Both the position numbers and the translations under genes were made by a program. Positions 39,387 to 53,779 of a stretch of DNA of 64,000 nt are shown piece after piece. The stretch is from Bryopsis sp. KO-2023. Taxonomy: Eukaryota; Chlorophyta; Ulvophyceae; Bryopsidales; Bryopsidaceae. Within the stretch, counting starts at the first letter, position 1, and each line of letters begins with the position of its first letter. The stretch lies in assembly GCA_030272585.1 (NCBI GenBank), contig BSYQ01000003.1, forward strand, positions 1,302,001 to 1,366,000, written 5' to 3'. Below the pieces are notes generated by a model. It was not told the DNA's origin. It did not search any database and was given only the letters and a program-made list of their open reading frames with translations.

Positions 39387-42300
39387 TCAACCAAGTTGCA
39401 CTCCTGTGAACATGGCAAAAATAGTCGTCCAAATCATGACAGGACCAATTAGAGATAATACATACATCCTCATAAGAAATTTTGCAGTTGCTGGGACCGT
39501 TTTTCTGGTCTCTTCCCTCAAGTTCATCATCACAGTCTGCGCAAGTCCAGAAGAAACAAAGCAACGTTCAAACCACACATATTATCCAAGAAAACAGAAA
39601 ATGGCCAGGAGGGAGCACCCCTCCATTGACCACTCGGTTCAACTTTAATCTGTTCGTTGCTCTGATTACGTATATTTTAGACAAATAAACAGGAGGGTTT
39701 TTTGGCTTGGGAAAAATGCGCAAATGGTGGCAAGGGACCCGTAGTCTGACAAAAGTGAAAGAAAGCGTGAAGATCACAAATTCTGACCAGATTCTGTGCA
39801 GGCGGCATCGTGGCCTGCAAGAGGATACCAAAATGGCAAGCAGGATCCGAGGGCAGGGCTCCGAGAGTCGACAAAGCAAACACGGAGGCTAACCCAACAA
39901 TGGGCATAGCCACAAATCGGGCCAAGGAGACCAGCAACAGGGCACGGCGCTCAAACACATTCTCAGGGATCAGGATTCGAACCAAAGACTGGGACCCCGC
40001 AGCACCATCCTTCTCTGTAGCACACACATTGCTCAAGAACAGGACTCGATCGCCCACACCCCCTTCGAAATTGAAAAAAGAAGAATCGATTCACCTCCCA
40101 CCCACCCCTTCCCCTTGATGCAGTCGGAAATGGCACCGTCGACCAGGGTTCAGATTCTAAAAGGCGTCCAAATGCACAACAGGATTTTCCGTAGCTCTTG
40201 GATTTTTTGATGAGTTCGGTGCTGTGTCGACCTACCTTCTTTACTGTTGTCTTTTGCGAACAGCGAGGAAGCCAGAATGATGGCTCCGAGGGGTAAGGTC
40301 GCCTCCCCAAATAAAACCATCACCTCCGTTACAGACTTCATCGCAAAGACCACAGATTGGACTATTCTGGCACCTGTTTCTGTGGAGGTCCACAGAGCTA
40401 TCTCTCGGGCACCATCTGGGGTGAAAACAGCTTTCCCCAAGGGGCTTAACCCAATAACACATCCAGCCTGGAGAAAAAAGCGAAACCAATCGCCAACTTG
40501 AACAAGATTCCCCCCCTCCCCCCCTTTTTTTCAAAGCACTAGCTCATGTTTTTGATCGAATATATGCATATCCAAGTCTTATCCACATCCCGGAAAAATT
40601 GCAACCAGGACAATAACAACAAGAAACCATACAAGAATCATGAGGGTGCACTTACAAGGATTGCTGTAAAGGGCAGAGTCAGAACATGCTTGGCTAGTTG
40701 GATCGCTTTGTCCTGCATCACGGAGAGAAAGGCTAAAAATCTGTCTGCAACGGACGGGGGGTTAATGGCGATGGAGTCCCCGGCCTGGAAATCCCCAGAA
40801 GCAGAGGCCGATGTGGACGACTCATGGAAACCCACTGGAATTGATTTTTTCAAGTCTGACATCAACGGCCCCGTGTATCGTGGCATCCCTTTGATCTTTC
40901 CTGCACCAGAGCACCCTTCAGCTTTTTAAACAAAGTCAAAAATTGAGATTTGGGGCAAAAGAGGGAGGGGGGGGCAGGATATCAGTCAATGATATCGTAT
41001 CGTGTTGGTGGGAAGGACTGGATGGGTTGATTGGCCAGGCTTGGAATGCAAAAAATGTGCGATTTTGGCGACTTGATTATCGCACCTTGGTTTGAATCCT
41101 CAGTGTTCCCCAAGATGGAAAATCCCCACGACCAAAATAGAGGAGACCAGCCTATCAGGAACATGGCCACATATGCCGGTGCAGGTCCTGCCATCGCTGG
41201 CGGCAGCAAGGTCAGCAAAAAAATTAATGGCAAGGTCAGAGAATTGCCAAACATGCATGAAGCTGTGACCAACTGGCTTAATCCTCGAGGAGGGCTGGAC
41301 GGCTTCGGGATGAGAGCAGGGGCTGCCTGAGCGAAGGCGGGGAATTCCCAAAACCAAATGTAACACAAGAGTTTGAACTGGAAAACTGAAGCCCTTCTCA
41401 AAACGGAAATATGCCGTGGGAGGGGGAGGGGCTTGAATCCACCAGCTTACAAGAACACTGTTCACAGTTCTATGGTGCAGAGGGATTCCAGGCCTGTTTC
41501 CGTGAAGCCGAACAAAAGTGTGTAAATCATCTGTCAAAATTTGGTTTTTTGAGGACAAATACCATTGGGTTTCCGAAGGCAGAGGCTGTCGATGCTGCGA
41601 TCGCCGGGGCAGCTCTGGTGGGAGTGACCAGATTTCTGTTGGGGTCTATGGGAAGAAAAAAGGCGCCATTTTCCAACAGTTTCGCTGCAACCACTCCGAT
41701 GGCATATCCAGCCCCAACCTGTCCCCATGACACAGCCAACCTCATGCCAACACCATCCAAAATTCACATTCTAATTTTTTGAAAAGAGCTTTATGTACCT
41801 CTGATGAATGAGGGTGGGGTTAAGCATGCCGGCCAGAGTCTCTTCCAAAACTGAGATTTATACTTTTAAATTGCAAACTCACCTAGAAGGGGGGGGATTG
41901 TTATTATTTGTTCTTCCCCAAAAAATTGATATGAGGAAATCGCAATTCAAACAAACAAAAAACGTCAATTGAGTTGGTGATTTGAGGAAAGACAGAAAAT
42001 ACCTGGATTCCAGCAGCAAGGGGGATCCACAGGAGCATCACGTTTTGAGTGACCGCCAGAGTTTCAGCAATCTTCGTGAAAAGCATGCATGGGATGCACA
42101 GGTTGAAGGCCACCTTGCTCAAAACCGGGGCGGTGTCTTCGGGCAGCAGTTGCTTTTTTAACAGCCAACCCACGGCCAAGCAAATCAGCCCCAGCTTTAT
42201 CGATGCTTTCACGGAAGCCATGAGAATCCCACGAGAAATCACCGCACCAAATTGTGCGGGAAGAGCTTGACCCCAGGCAACGATGGCAGCCATGTTCAAA

Positions 42301-42605
42301 GGCAATGCATCCAGTCTACAGGATGGAGCTCTGGGATGGACTGACTGGCTGCTTATGCCTTGCATCGGTTTTGTACAAGATATCCACCCCTTGTGTTTGC
42401 AATCCTTTCGTACAGTGTGATGAATCAGATGGGAAACCCCAGGAGGTGAGCTAGCCAGAACGGTGGCATTCTGCCTACCATTTCGGGCATATTTACATCG
42501 ATTCGATCTAAGGCCCTTGGGTGAACGAAACAGGTAGCATCCATGGGGACGGGATGACTCCACCCCAAATCGTATGAAAGATTCCCCCATGAAAATCTTG
42601 TTCAT
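39387..42605 (-). CDS. PIN-like (PILS/auxin efflux carrier family) membrane transporter
   Basis: Confident exons: 42605-42003, 41740-41563 (or to 41629), 41272-41086, 40900-40656, 40467-40236, 40014-39788 and 39536-39387. Junctions downstream of 41272 all close in phase. Family blocks are LCIPCMLFTKIAETL, MFGNSLTLPLIFLLTLLPP, MFLIGWSPLFWSWGFSIL, AGCVIGLSPLGKAVF, LGAIILASSLF and ARFVAMPIVGLASVF...SDPACHFGILLQATMPPA. The layout is two hydrophobic halves around a Ser-rich cytosolic loop (SSTSASASGDFQAGD), as in PIN-like/PILS carriers of the ER membrane, which move auxin or related anions. A 100-residue N-terminal extension (Met at 42605) is basic and transit-like; the core could instead start at Met 42293. 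Between 42003 and 41740 the phases do not match (0 versus 2); a candidate exon at 41850-41799 fixes only the downstream side. Confidence 0.8.
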
Positions 42606-44530
42606 TTTGTTCCACGAATTAACGAATTAATTTCCCAGGCGGCGAGAAGCAGTTGATGAAGAACAATCAAAATTTCATCCCTGCAAAAAACACATAAAAA
42701 AAACCGCACACATGGATTAGGATCTCCATGGAATCTTGACATGATTGACTGCTGCGAATTCAGGCAAAGATGATATTTATTCTCCACATTGGATTCGTTG
42801 GGATTTTGAATTGAGCTGTTGCATGTATGAAACACAAAAATTGTACCTGTGAATTTTAACCAAATAAAATTAAGAAAATTCGTACCATGTCCCAATATCG
42901 TTCATTCGGTGAAATACAGGATCCCACCCAAATTCTCATCAACGGGTGATGCAAACCCCACAAATGTGCACATTTTCGAATAAAATTAAAAAAGTACAGC
43001 AAAAAAAAGGGGGGGGGGGGAGGGATCAAGTTACACAACCCCACCTGGCCTCGCCAATAACCTTGCTCGAACTGCACCCCACTCTATTGTCGAAAACTTC
43101 AAAATGCGAACAGGGCTGTCGGACGATCTCAGGAAACACAGCGAAACACCTATCCAAACAAAAATGTACAAATATCCTTTCGACGATCCAATGAATCCAT
43201 CAGGACATTCGCATCAGACGCAGGGCACGATTGAGGAGTTTTGGTGCAGTCCCAGAATCTTCTTGTTCGATTTGAGTGATGCGTGCAAGAAAGTCGGACT
43301 GGCGTGCCAGTGCGATCCTAAAAAACGTCGCATTAAATGCAACAGCCGAAAGGCAAAAAAACTAAAGCACAGAAACAGCTGAAGCCTTTTCATTTTTTTC
43401 CAATTTTTAAGTCACTGGAGATAAGTGAATGTTCAGATGCTAGAAATTTTAAAATTTTGATCAGTGAAATTTGCCTCTGTTATGGAAATCCAGAAGGCTT
43501 TTTTTTACAATGTGGTGCAAATGTTGGCTTGGATTTGGGGTTGCTGTAAACGAGACTGAATTCACAACCCCCAACAGGCCACCACCGAGATTCCATTGCT
43601 GCACCATTGGGATCCCTATAGAGCAACTCCCTGATGTTGCAAACCTATGAGCTGTGGAGACTTTGTTCCCCCTCCCCCTCCCCTTTTTCAAACAATTGAC
43701 ACTCTACAAGCAACAACCACCACACCTGAATGTTTTTGCAATTTGTTTTTGTTTTTCTGAAATGAGGGGGATAGGGGAGGTCCTGCATCTGATCTAAGTT
43801 TGTTGACTGTTTGTCTACCGCCCAAAGTACGATTATTGAATGAATGAGTGCATGTGTTGTTTGATGAGGATCTGGGATCCTATCTCTTTCCAGCCAGTGG
43901 ATGGTGGCCCGAATCTGAGGGGAGAAATGAGGAGGGATGTTTTGGTTTGGTATCCTTTTTAAGAAGTTGATGAACCCTTCTGTTCAGCTTGCAGCACCCA
44001 GTACGAGGGAACATGACCAAACAAATTCGGGAGATTGGAGATTGATGTCGCTTGATGGTGGCAAGGACCTTGAGCAGTGTCCACATTCTTCTTTTTCTGT
44101 GACCACCTCTCTTCTTTGTTCAAATGGGAAACTTTAGGAAAGAAAAAACATAATCCATAGAGAAGCCCTCAAGCAAGCACAAGGGACTGTTGAACAAGAA
44201 GAAGAATGTTCCACAGAACATTATGGAGACGGAGGCAAACAACATCTCCCTTCGAATCTGCAGAGAGCAAATTTGAAAGCCCTCCCAGAACTTAAACCCA
44301 CCCGGTTTCCTTTTAAACTGTTTTTACAAGTTGTTTGATGTTGTGAGAAGCTTCAAAAAGGGCACAAGCACTTCCTGATTCGACAAGCCTGATTCTCGGA
44401 GCATATGTGGGAGGGGTTTTACTCTTCCAATTGTGGGAGGTTACCTGCACCCACACGTGATTTGTCACGTGAAGCGCGCCCGTCGAATCCTTAAAAAGTG
44501 TCGATTCTTTCTTCGTGAGTTTAACTAGAC
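42606..44530. other. Intergenic 1.9-kb stretch
   Basis: Divergent region between the PIN-like gene (-) and the DUF1995 gene (+). One possible small frame at 43104-43382 is listed separately. The rest is AT-rich, with a G-run near 43010 and no recognisable content. Confidence 0.4.
43104..43382 (+). CDS. Possible 92-aa basic protein, doubtful
   Basis: An ATG-to-TGA frame with coherent codon use and CpG-containing codons, set in AT-rich DNA. It ends in a basic Cys-containing tail (GLACQCDPKKRRIKCNSRK). The frame stays open for some codons upstream of the Met, so it could be a terminal exon. No family recognised. Confidence 0.25.
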   Translation: MRTGLSDDLRKHSETPIQTKMYKYPFDDPMNPSGHSHQTQGTIEEFWCSPRIFLFDLSDACKKVGLACQCDPKKRRIKCNSRKAKKLKHRNS

Positions 44531-47508
44531 ATGTCTGTGCTGCTGCTGGGATCTGCGCCCGTGAGGTTTAGGTTTGGTCGTCGCTCAGGCAGCACTCCGA
44601 CGCAGTTCAGCCACCGAAGGAAGACCTTGGTGGGGGTGAAATTTAATTTCGATCATGATTCAGCAGGGGATGAATCCATGCACACAATTTTCCACCAAGA
44701 ACATCATTAAGCAAAAAAATGGTTCCAGCATTGAATAGCACCCAGAGAAAACTGCTGGACAGCCTACCTTTTTTGGGGGAGAGTGAATTTAGGGATCATG
44801 CCCCCGTTCCATCCTTTCCTGAGTTGAGGGATTGGTTGTCTGACTCTGTTATGTGGATTTGTGTTTTGGGGGGTTGGAGCAGAAATTGGTGTGTTCCTGG
44901 TGCAACGCCAGGAACCAGGCGTTGCCAGGCGTTGCCAGGAAGCCTGCTTTAAATTCCCAAGAGAACTCATCCCTCCAAATCCCCCGTCACATCGCCGCTT
45001 CGCTAGCTCCTCTGTTGGGTGGAAAAAATGGGGGGCGCCCATCGACCCTCATCCAAGCTTCAGCCAGAGAGCAGGACCGCTTGAAAGGGGAACCGTTCAG
45101 GCGGGATGATATCTCTGACCTTTCTCCATTCGATGGTTTAGACAAATATTTCACAGACATGGAGCAGGGGGAGTCTGACGATGATGAGGGGGTGGACCCC
45201 GAGAAGGACGATTCCAGATTGAGGAAGAAACGAGGTCGGAAAAGGGGAAGCAAGATGGATGACGAGAACAAGAAGAAAATCAAGCTTTCCATGAAGGGGA
45301 AAAACACTTACAGAAGGAGCGAGGATCACAAGAAGAAAATCGGGGAGGCCATGCGTCTATCATGGCAAAAAAGGAGGGAGAGCGGGAAGCGTCCGAGAAC
45401 TGCCACTGTGAAATGCTCGTTGTGTGGGAAAATGGGACATAATCGGAGGACTTGCCCAATGTAGGTCCGGTAGATTTTTCCCAAGCATGCAAGCAGAACT
45501 GTTTTTCTTCGTGTAGCTTTCTACAGCTCCATAGGGCTGACCGTTCGTATTGGACGTAAGATTCGAATTTTGAGCATCTTCCATTCAAAAATGTTTTGTT
45601 CTCCAATAACAAGTACATTTTTTTGATCGTTCCATGTACAGGATTCATCGATCCATCAAAATTTCGGGGGGTGTTTTTTTTTGGTTTGTTTTTCCTTGGT
45701 CGGGCCCCCTTTCCCAATATCTGTTTGATTTTTTTGTTTCTCAGGGCCGAAAGCACTGGCGAGTTGAACAGAACGATTCGCCTGTGTGGGTATTGCCAAA
45801 AGCCGGGCCACAATCGACGAAGCTGTCCAGACTTGGAAGCGGATATGAAGAGGCTGCAGAAAGAACGGCTCCGGGCCACCCAGAAACAAACCAAACTGGA
45901 AGAAAAATTCGTGGATTCTATCAACAAGAAGTCGGAGAAGACGGTCATTAAGGATGTCAAGGGGCCCATACCTGTTCCCATCAGAGTAAGCCCGATTCAA
46001 TACCAATGTTCATTTCGAACAATCCACCCCAAATATGCCAATAAGAAAATCTGAAATTGTTCGAGCTGTAGTTGTAAGCCTACAACTTAACTTATGTAAG
46101 CCTGTTCGTCGAAAAAATAAAATAAAAAAATTTATTACAATTTGATGATAATACATGCATGATGGGCCGACGCCCCCCATAGAAAATCAACCATGCAGGC
46201 CCAGCCTTTTGTCCAATTCTTTTGGAGGAAGGGTTGATTTTTTTTGGCTATTTTCTGTTTTTCCCCTTGTGTGCAATAGAGCGAAGAAGTATGGGAACAA
46301 GCCTTAGGGGCGGCGGTGCGAGCTTGGCAGGCCGGTGTGAAACGCCAGCGGATGGAAGTGATGTTACCCATGCTGAAAGTCAATCGTGACATGGACCCCA
46401 GCATGGGGTGGCCCGGAGGCATCAAACAGCAATTCAAAGTGGCAACCCCATTGGCGGAGACCATTTTGAAAGGCTTGAAAACTCAGGAGGGACTGGGGGG
46501 AAGGCTGAAGCCGAAAATCCTGAACGATGTGGATGTGGTGGCCTACTGGAAGAGTGACAAAATGGCGGCGATCCTGTTTCCTCAACCGGACAGCATGGAC
46601 ACGCTGTTGGCCCTGGGCACCAAGAGTGGATCAGAAACCCCCGATTTAATGCTGATGATAAACCCCCAGTGGCAACCCGGACAGGTCATTTCTGACTTTG
46701 GGTTCGGAGTACTCCGGAAAATTCGCGAGGATTTCGTGGACACCTTCGAAGACGTTTTCTTCATGAAAAGAATCAGCGTTTTCAGCGATGTGGTGCTCAT
46801 TCTGCGCAGCTACCCTTTCGACTGGCAGGTAATGCCATCTTTTTGTGGGGGTGTCTCATTCCTTTGCTTCCTGGTAATGAACGTACCAATCGAGGTCCCA
46901 TTCTGTGCCAAAGCCGCCACTCCCATAGAAAACCAAATAAATACGTGGGGTTCCAGATCGAAGTTTTCAGATGTGTGCTGGTTTGTTTATGTCTTCAGGT
47001 GCATTTCGTACACCCATCTGGAGACATGGAAATGATCGGGATGACCCGATCCAGGCCCTCTTTTGTCGAAATCCAGCGAATGCTGAAGGACACACCGGGT
47101 GCCATGACTAGCCTCAATTGGATCGACAAGCTGCAACAGAAATACTCCGCATCGATGCCCATGCAATCCAACATTGCCCCCAAACCCACCAGGAGCCAGC
47201 CAGCCAAGAGGGACTTGGTGGATCAAGCGTCTGTGGAGAGCTTCGGCCGACAGGATTTGCCTGCGGATGGGTTCATCCCGGATTCAAAGGAATTGGACAT
47301 GTGGGGAGAATCAATGAACAGCGTGGATGTCAGTCGGACGGTCGCGCAGAATGCAAGAGAGGTGCAAGTGTTCGACGAAGTCGGAGATAGGTTTGATATT
47401 GTCACCGGGAAGCCTGTCAGGGACTTGATGAGGGATCCAGTCACTCAATTCCGATCATTCTTTGATGTGTTTGGAGGGGAAGAGGATCGGTCGGATTTTG
47501 AAGAGTGA
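44531..47508 (+). CDS. NUMOD3 / CCHC zinc-knuckle / DUF1995 plastid-type protein
   Basis: Probable exon 1 starts at ATG 44531 (MSVLLLGSAPVRFRFGRRSG..., transit-like). Later exons are certain: about 44950-45460, 45745-45985, 46280-46828 and 46999-47508. Exon 2 has a charged NUMOD3-like helix pair (DDENKKKIKLSMKGKNTY and SEDHKKKIGEAMRLSW), then a zinc knuckle CSLCGKMGHNRRTC. Exon 3 has a second knuckle, CGYCQKPGHNRRSC, and a coiled coil. Exons 4-5 form the DUF1995 domain (AILFPQPDSMDTLL, LMLMINPQWQPGQVISDFG, DVVLILRSYPFDWQ). DUF1995 proteins of plants include chloroplast factors such as LPA3; zinc knuckles bind single-stranded nucleic acid. A plastid RNA or assembly role is inference. The first intron boundaries are unresolved because several NCCAG acceptors follow each other near 44909-44941. 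Confidence 0.7.
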
Positions 47509-48394
47509 TGGGTTATGTATGCACACACTCAGTTTGGCGATTTGCACCACAGCATGGCCCCAGTTTTGTTTTATTTGCCAAGGCTGGGGGGGGGATTCGG
47601 TTGTGTGTGAGCTGAGCATATTTGTATGTTTTTTTTTTTTTTTTTTATGTTTTTTTACACAGATGTACGTGTAGGGAGGCACACAGGGTTGCTTTGGTGG
47701 TGTATGAAGATTTCTTGATGTGTTTTCTTTTTTTTTTCCCTTTTTTTTCCCATCGTTGCGTTTGCAGCGAGAAGGTATATATTCTTTTGATCCGGAGTGG
47801 ATTGGGCTAAATTGTATGAATTCCTATTTTTTTGAGAAGAAAGGGGATGGGGAGGGTTGTTCGTTGGTTGACATTGATTCTTGTCGGGGGGTATTTGGGG
47901 GGCTTCCAATTTGAGGCTGCAGTTCTGAGATGAGTGTGTGAATGTATATCGCTGGAGGGATGTAAAATATGTGATGGCATTCCAACGATCTTTTTCTTTT
48001 CTTTTTTCTTTTTTTTATAATTATCCAAGGACCATATGTTTGGATGGGTTGGGGCAAAATTGAAGCAGGAAACCAACCAAAGCTCAGGACATTGCGAGAA
48101 TCGACAACTCAGGGTTGAAAGTTATTATTCTTCCCAGTGGGTTCAATCCTTGATTTAGTTGGATAAATCGCGGGTAGAAACGTTGAGGCAGAGTTGAAGA
48201 AAGCTACAAGGAAAAAAAGACAACATTCTGTGGCAGCTTCAACAATGGTCCTGATTCGCCCCTTTCTTTCTCATCTGAAAACGATACTCTGGCAGCTTTT
48301 TGGATTGCCACCCCATCGCCCACACGCTCGCATCAGCGTAGTCGAGTTTTGTTGGCGCCGTCGATTCTACACCACAGAATAGCCGTCAAAAGCG
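47509..48394. other. Intergenic, convergent 3' ends
   Basis: T- and A-run-rich flanks of the DUF1995 gene (+) and the 78-aa gene (-). No coding signal seen. Confidence 0.5.
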
Positions 48395-48631
48395 TCAAGG
48401 CTTCGGGTTCAGATCAGCCCAACGCCCAAAGTATTTCGAGCCTACTTTTTCAACACCTTTTTTATTCGGAGTGACGAGCTCATCGTCGTGGATAAATTCT
48501 CTCGCGACGGGGGGTTTTCCGGTTGGGTCGGGAGCGCAGGCGCCGTCGCCACCAGTCTCACACACGGACATCTTGTTCTCGTCCGTTACTATTGGGCAAT
48601 CTTCTTGTTTGGCATCCCCGACCTCTTCCAT
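48395..48631 (-). CDS. 78-aa acidic protein, hypothetical
   Basis: A single-exon frame from ATG 48631 to the stop at 48395. The N-terminal half is acidic and contains Cys (CPIVTDENKMSVCETGGDGAC). The C-terminal half is PPVAREFIHDDELVTPNKKGVEKV followed by GSKYFGRWADLNPKP. The ordered aromatic C-terminus resembles the short conserved tails of small mitochondrial assembly factors, but I cannot name a family. It starts 244 bp from the TRM8 start on the other strand, so they share a promoter region. Confidence 0.55.
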   Translation of the reverse strand: MEEVGDAKQEDCPIVTDENKMSVCETGGDGACAPDPTGKPPVAREFIHDDELVTPNKKGVEKVGSKYFGRWADLNPKP

Positions 48632-48875
48632 ATCCGAGCGCTCGTATCGAAAAAAAACACAACAGAACAGGGCGAAAGCGCAATTCAACACTGGCGTGAC
48701 GATTCTGTCCTGTTCATCCCACCCCTCTATTTTCTTCATGAAATGGTGTAGAATTTTGTTCCAGCTTCCATGTCGATCAGTCTGTCATATCCAGTGCTCC
48801 AGAAACTCAGCTCTGCCGTCTTCTTCTGTGATTTCTGCACCGCATTGTCGTTTTCGCGTCAAGTGTGTGAGCACC

Positions 48876-51345
<2,470 letters not shown>

Positions 51346-52105
51346 AGTTGGATCAAAGATGATACATAGAGAGTACGGCAGAGCAGAGGGGGTTTTGGTG
51401 CCCACACATGCCAATATTTTTTTGGCTTTGATAGTAGACCATCAACAATTGGGGAGGAACGGTTTGGATATGGGGGTGGGGTAATGTAACAATAGGAAAG
51501 CAGCAAACTCTCAACCTTGAGGGAACATCGTTCACTGATCGATCTATAGTGCAACTCTCAGCTCTTGATTAAATCAACCCATAACTGCTCGTCGATATTC
51601 AAACGATCGCCAAACTCACAAGTGACGGACTCATTCAGTCTCCGTGGCATTCTGTAGCCAAGCTTTTTGCCATACATTGCAAGGTTCCTCAAGTTGGCCC
51701 TCATAAAATAAATCCAACTCCATTCGGAGTGCTTTGGAAAAAGCTTCAAGAAATACAGGCTTGGACAGGCAGTGGGAGGGAAAGTAACGGTCGAGGTGGC
51801 TTCTGGTTCATTTTAAGAAATCCCGTGGTGCAGGGTCTGGCCGGTAAGTCGAGCTCCCAGACAACAAAAAAAACAACCCGAATTTTTCAAACCGTGGCGA
51901 GGATGCAGAGAGAAGGGGAGATGTAACGGCCGCCAACACTGTGGGGTTGTGATTAAGCGTTTTATCGTTGGTGTCAGTTACTGTAGTGCTCAGATTTGTG
52001 GATTTGATTCAGTCATTTCTTGAGTCATTTTCTTTCGCTGGCATTGAGATTCGAAAGCAGCGCTGAAAATCAAAGTGTTGACCTCGGGTTCCAGCACAGT
52101 CTAGC
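51346..52105. other. Intergenic, promoter side of the first transporter
   Basis: Holds the TRM8 3' flank and the transporter promoter. One minus-strand frame (51749-51558) is listed separately. Nothing else recognised. Confidence 0.4.
51558..51749 (-). CDS. Possible 63-aa protein or terminal exon, doubtful
   Basis: An ATG-to-stop frame containing WSWIYFMRANLRNLAMYGK and ending CEFGDRLNIDEQLWVDLIKS. Codon use looks coding-like, but there is no recognised family and no certain upstream exon. Confidence 0.25.
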   Translation of the reverse strand: MKLFPKHSEWSWIYFMRANLRNLAMYGKKLGYRMPRRLNESVTCEFGDRLNIDEQLWVDLIKS

Positions 52106-53551
52106 ATGGACGTTGGTGGCTACGCTGCCAGGGAAGACTGCGATGTACCCCTTCTGTATGCTCATACTCAGGCGGAGGTTGATGCGGTTTATCGAAAAAT
52201 AGCATGGAAGCTTGTTCCTTTCTGTTTTTTGATGACGGTCGTTTGCTATGTGGACCGCACCAACATCAGTCTGGCCGCCATTGATATGTCTGCGGACATC
52301 GGTCTTACAAAATCTCAATTCGGAGTGGCCTCCAGCCTATTTTTCGTCACATGCGTGATTTTTCAGATCCCCAGCAATGAAATTCTGAAAAGAGTAGGGG
52401 GGCCCTTGTGGCTGGGGGTATTACTCATTGGATGGGGATTCGCCGCCTCAATGACTGCTTTTGTCAGCAATGCAGTCCAGTTGTATGTGCTAAGACTTGT
52501 GCTGGGGGTGTTTGAGTCTGGGACCTTCCCTGGTTTGCTCTTCTACTTGGCTCAATTTTTCCCAGATTCACGAACGCCTGGAGTGTATGGGATAACGCTT
52601 GCAGGATGCACAGCTGGCGTCGCAATTTCGGCCCCCTTGGCTGCAGCATTTCTTTCAATGGATGGGGTGCTAAATTTCAGAGGCTGGCAATGGCTGTTTC
52701 TCCTTGAAGGAGTACCAGCCATTGCCCTTGGTGTTGGGATGATGCTGCTTCTACCCAAATCCCTTGAGTCAAAAGGTTTCCTGACTAGAAAAGAGCAGAT
52801 GATTTTGAACAGCGATAAGCCTGCTCAGAAGTCCCCCGTGGATGGAAAATCGAAGCATCTACTGTATCTTCTGAACACAGTGATTTTGAATGTCACTTTA
52901 TGGGTGTTAATGTTCTGTGATTTTCTTGCGGGGACCATGAAAAATGCTGCGTTATTCTGGACTCCTCTCTGGATCGATGCCATGGTGAATGGCAGTTCCT
53001 TGGATTGGGAAAAAGCAGAAAAAACAGAAGATTCAAATCATGGGGTCCAAGTGGCTCTGCTGTCGACCATCCCCTACGCCTTGGCTGCATTCAGTAGTGT
53101 GTTTTTCGGCTGGACATCGGAGAAATTCCATGATAGGACCATTCACTGTTTCTCTTTGTGGTTGATTGGGGGTCTGTGTTTTTTGCTGCTGCCATGGCTG
53201 GCTGGAGTGAATGTCATTCTAGGATTTGTTGCTTTGATGTGTGGGCATGTTGGGGTGAATGGAAAAGGAGGGGCTTTCAACTCATTGACGCTCTCATTCA
53301 TGACAGAGGAAAATAAAAGTTTTGGATTGGCATGGATGAACTCCGTTGGAAATTTGAGCGGTTTGTTTGGCCCCATGATTGCTGGATTCTTAGCAGATCA
53401 GACTGGTTCGTACAAATCGGCCATTTGGGGTGCTGGTGCTATGACTGTCATAGCAGCCACAGTGATTCTTTTTGTCAAAGATACCGTCAGGAAAGAGCAC
53501 AGAAAGAGCCAAGCGCAAGCGACTTATTATCATGCTCAGATTGGGATTTAA
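52106..53551 (+). CDS. Major facilitator transporter, anion:cation symporter (ACS) type, copy A
   Basis: An intronless frame of 481 aa with 12 hydrophobic segments. The N-terminus (DCDVPLLYAHTQAEVDAVYRK) carries an acidic di-leucine. Family motifs include VCYVDRTNISLAA after helix 1, SQFGVASSLFFVTCVIFQIPSN, LGVFESGTFPGLLFYL in helix 4 and GWQWLFLLEGVPAIALG. These are hallmarks of the ACS family (hexuronate, tartrate, phthalate or allantoate permeases in bacteria and fungi; ANTR/sialin-type relatives in plants). The substrate is probably an organic anion but cannot be fixed. It is closely similar over its whole length to the protein at 61847, with the chromovirus inserted between them. Lack of introns in an intron-rich genome suggests retroposition or transfer from a prokaryote. 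Confidence 0.85.
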   Translation: MDVGGYAAREDCDVPLLYAHTQAEVDAVYRKIAWKLVPFCFLMTVVCYVDRTNISLAAIDMSADIGLTKSQFGVASSLFFVTCVIFQIPSNEILKRVGGPLWLGVLLIGWGFAASMTAFVSNAVQLYVLRLVLGVFESGTFPGLLFYLAQFFPDSRTPGVYGITLAGCTAGVAISAPLAAAFLSMDGVLNFRGWQWLFLLEGVPAIALGVGMMLLLPKSLESKGFLTRKEQMILNSDKPAQKSPVDGKSKHLLYLLNTVILNVTLWVLMFCDFLAGTMKNAALFWTPLWIDAMVNGSSLDWEKAEKTEDSNHGVQVALLSTIPYALAAFSSVFFGWTSEKFHDRTIHCFSLWLIGGLCFLLLPWLAGVNVILGFVALMCGHVGVNGKGGAFNSLTLSFMTEENKSFGLAWMNSVGNLSGLFGPMIAGFLADQTGSYKSAIWGAGAMTVIAATVILFVKDTVRKEHRKSQAQATYYHAQIGI

Positions 53552-53774
53552 TTTGGTGGGGTCTTGGACAGCAGATGGAGTATATTTGAAAGGAAAAAGC
53601 AAACAAACAAACATCAATTACATTGTGTAGGAGAGATATTCTAGAGATATTCTCCTATTACAAGGATCAGTAAAAATCAAATGTGAACATGTGTATTTTA
53701 ATGTTGAAACTCCATTGGCTTTAGTGTGTACCCACAAAGACACTAAGACCATCAAGAATGCAAAGATGCAGAGG

Positions 53775-53779
53775 TCGAT
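53775..53779 (+). repeat. Target-site duplication TCGAT (left)
   Basis: Five bases immediately before the left LTR, repeated exactly after the right LTR at 61056-61060. Confidence 0.9.
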
